Source: Helicobacter sp.
GTDB lineage: Bacteria > Campylobacterota > Campylobacteria > Campylobacterales > Helicobacteraceae
Assembly: GCA_014799985.1 (NCBI GenBank)
Contig: JAAVGZ010000074.1
Coordinates: 1 to 15,160 of the forward strand
DNA length: 15,160 bases
Reading direction: 5' to 3'
The notes under the pieces are model-generated. The model ran no database searches and was not told where the DNA came from. It saw only the letters and a list, made by a program, of their open reading frames with translations. Within the stretch, counting starts at the first letter, position 1; every line of letters starts with the position of its first letter. The position numbers and the translations under genes were made by a program. Below, piece after piece: positions 14,018 through 15,160 of the stretch.

Positions 14018-14832
14018 AAGAATTTCTGCACACATTGCCCATTGAGCAGGTGCAAAATGGGCAATGCACAATCACAAACGATTGCGTGATTGTCGAGCAA
14101 AAGATTGCCTTTTTTCTCAATCACTCGTTGCTGCTCTCGGTGATGAGCCTGCCGCAGTATCAAGACGCGCATTTGCTCGGATTCTTGGTCTCGGAAGGCG
14201 TTGTGGCAAGCCCCAAAGAGGTGCACAACCTGCGCGTCTCTGCCGATGGGCTGCAAGTCTTTGCGGAAGCCAACATCGACAAAGACGCCCTGCAAAGGCT
14301 CTTTGCTGACAAAACGCTCACCTCGGGCTGCTGCGTGGGCGTGAGCGGCAATATGGGCGAAAACGCCGCCGTGCTCAAACGTTTCCTCGACACGCCACTT
14401 GTCGTCCCGCTCGACTTTCTCGCGCGGCAGCTCGCGGTTTTTGAGACGCCCACGCCGTTGTTTGAGCAAACGGGCTGCGTGCACAAAGCCATGCTTGTCG
14501 GCAATCAGGGCACATTGCTATGCGAGGACATCGGGCGACACAACGCCATCGACAAGGTCATGGGGCGCGCGTATTTGTCGGGCTACAACACCGCCGATTC
14601 CGTGCTGTTCGTGAGCGGGCGGCTCTCGCTCGAGATGGTAACAAAGGCGCTCATGCACGGAATCTGTGTCGTGGTGAGCAAGGCTGCCGCGACCTTTCAG
14701 GCAATCCGCGCGGCGCAAGAAGTCGGAATCACGCTGATTGGCTTTGCGCGGGGCAAAAGGTTTAATATTTACACACATTCGGGCAGAATCGCGGGCTTGT
14801 ATGCGCAGCAGCAAGCGATTTTGGAACAATAA
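14014..14832 (+). CDS. fdhD: Formate dehydrogenase accessory sulfurtransferase
   Basis: FdhD passes sulfur from IscS-type desulfurase to the molybdopterin cofactor of FdhA and is needed for activity (family knowledge). The 272 residues show the family's C-terminal hallmarks: CEDIGRHNAIDKVMG, VSGRLSLEMV, SKAAATFQA and TLIGFARGKRFNIYTH. The usual C-x2-C sulfur-transfer motif is replaced by adjacent cysteines, GCCVG with C106-C107. The start is TTG at 14014, inside the fdhC stop (TTGA overlap). The next in-frame ATG, near 14143, would remove conserved N-terminal sequence, so TTG with translational coupling is preferred. It is the last gene of the locus; I see no clear intrinsic terminator behind it. 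Confidence 0.92.
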   Translation: MKEFLHTLPIEQVQNGQCTITNDCVIVEQKIAFFLNHSLLLSVMSLPQYQDAHLLGFLVSEGVVASPKEVHNLRVSADGLQVFAEANIDKDALQRLFADKTLTSGCCVGVSGNMGENAAVLKRFLDTPLVVPLDFLARQLAVFETPTPLFEQTGCVHKAMLVGNQGTLLCEDIGRHNAIDKVMGRAYLSGYNTADSVLFVSGRLSLEMVTKALMHGICVVVSKAAATFQAIRAAQEVGITLIGFARGKRFNIYTHSGRIAGLYAQQQAILEQ

Positions 14833-14844
14833 AAGATTCTTGTT

Positions 14845-14873
14845 GTCATTGCGAGCGCTAGCGTTGCAATCAA
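14845..14873. repeat. Interspersed CATTGCGAGCG-type repeat, short copy
   Basis: The sequence is GTCATTGCGAGCG, then a CTAGCG centre, then TTGCAATCAA. ATTGC and GCAAT face each other around the 8-base palindrome CGCTAGCG. It belongs with the copies at 227-256 and 14986-15074. Confidence 0.55.
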
Positions 14874-14890
14874 TGTTGTTTGTTTGATAT

Positions 14891-14970
14891 TGTCATTCTG
14901 AACCTGCTTTGCAGGTGAAGAATCTCGGGTTGCGAGCGTCATGAGATGTTTCGCTTCGCTCAACATGACA
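14891..14970. repeat. Palindromic repeat with TGTCAT / ATGACA ends
   Basis: It starts TGTCATTCTGAAC and ends CGCTCAACATGACA, so the ends are inverted repeats (TGTCAT/ATGACA), followed inward by weaker similarity. An internal perfect hairpin, ACCTGC-TTT-GCAGGT, lies at 14902-14916. It looks like a non-coding MITE/REP-like element. Confidence 0.5.
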
Positions 14971-14985
14971 ACGGGGGATTCTTAT

Positions 14986-15074
14986 TGTCATTGCGAGCGA
15001 AGCGAAGCAATCAACGACTTTGGGTTGCTCGGCACGGTTGATTGCCACGCTCGCGCTGCTCGCTCGCAATGACA
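14986..15074. repeat. Long inverted repeat of the CATTGCGAGCG family
   Basis: TGTCATTGCGAGCG (14986-14999) is matched by CGCTCGCAATGACA (15061-15074), 14 perfect base pairs. The inner edge GCAATCAAC (15007-15015) matches GTTGATTGC (15037-15045). The arms differ only in the short variable GC-rich centre. This is a full back-to-back pair of the unit seen singly at 227-256. Confidence 0.65.
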
Positions 15075-15111
15075 CTTGGAATCTTTTGTAATTCTGTTAT
15101 TTTATTTGGAG

Positions 15112-15160
15112 GTGCGATTTCAATCGCACACATTAAATCATAATGAGTGCGACTAAAGTC
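15112..15160. repeat. Hairpin pair at the window edge
   Basis: GTGCGATT (15112-15119) and AATCGCAC (15122-15129) form a perfect stem. GTGCGACT AA AGTC then begins a second, similar hairpin near 15147 that the window cuts. Tandem related hairpins could mark the end of a mobile element or a terminator pair; this cannot be settled from the visible part. Confidence 0.4.

Larger units (their letters stand above)
14833..15160. other. Gene-free right edge filled with palindromic repeats
   Basis: No frame here has a family match or a ribosome site. The stretch consists almost entirely of three palindromic repeat units (14845-14873, 14891-14970, 14986-15074) and a terminal hairpin pair that the window cuts (15112-15160). 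There is no evidence of a tRNA or a transposase. Confidence 0.6.

Noticed and set aside
14845..15074. CRISPR-like array at the right end
   Set aside because: The units are palindromic and irregularly spaced, with no regular spacers and no cas genes; they fit REP/MITE-like repeats.

Overview
The window reads as a chromosomal segment from a Campylobacterota (epsilonproteobacterial) organism, most likely a GC-rich Helicobacter or close relative. The evidence is a Wolinella/Campylobacter-type formate dehydrogenase (Fdh) operon, extended -10 promoters of the TGnTATAAT type, tightly overlapping genes and the family-level matches of every recognisable protein. The genus is inference; no rRNA or other phylogenetic marker is present.

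Layout. Bases 1-335 hold no gene that I can support. They carry two related terminator-like hairpin repeats and a copy of an interspersed repeat that recurs at the right end. Next come a YggS-type PLP-binding protein (336-1010) and a fused two-domain peptide-type ABC ATPase (1007-2578), translationally coupled. A small secreted Pro/Gln-rich protein lies on the minus strand (2568-2975) and overlaps the ABC gene tail to tail. A GmhB-type heptose-bisphosphate phosphatase follows (3043-3558).

From about 3620 to 14832 everything is on the + strand and forms one formate respiration locus. Its order is: a 56-residue membrane protein; a 560-residue polyferredoxin-like protein; a TorD-family chaperone; a tiny Tat lipoprotein; FdhA copy 1 (selenocysteine); a second tiny Tat lipoprotein; FdhA copy 2 (cysteine); the FdhB Fe-S subunit; the FdhC cytochrome b; and the FdhD maturation factor. 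The Tat-lipoprotein plus fdhA cassette is tandemly duplicated. Copy 1 has an in-frame TGA at 7015-7017, followed by a well-formed bacterial SECIS hairpin (7023-7056). Copy 2 has TGC at the equivalent codon (10127-10129) and a degenerate version of the same hairpin. One set of B, C and D subunits therefore appears to serve two interchangeable catalytic subunits, one dependent on selenium and one not.

How the genes work together (inference from the families). FdhA and FdhB are assembled in the cytoplasm with help from the TorD-like chaperone and FdhD, and exported by Tat. They dock on FdhC, which passes electrons from periplasmic formate oxidation to menaquinone. The tiny lipoproteins and the polyferredoxin are probable accessory factors of unknown role.

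The right end (14833-15160) has no gene. It holds a cluster of palindromic interspersed repeats and a hairpin pair cut by the window edge. Reading the whole window by eye, I found no GATC tetranucleotide, which is striking for 15 kb.
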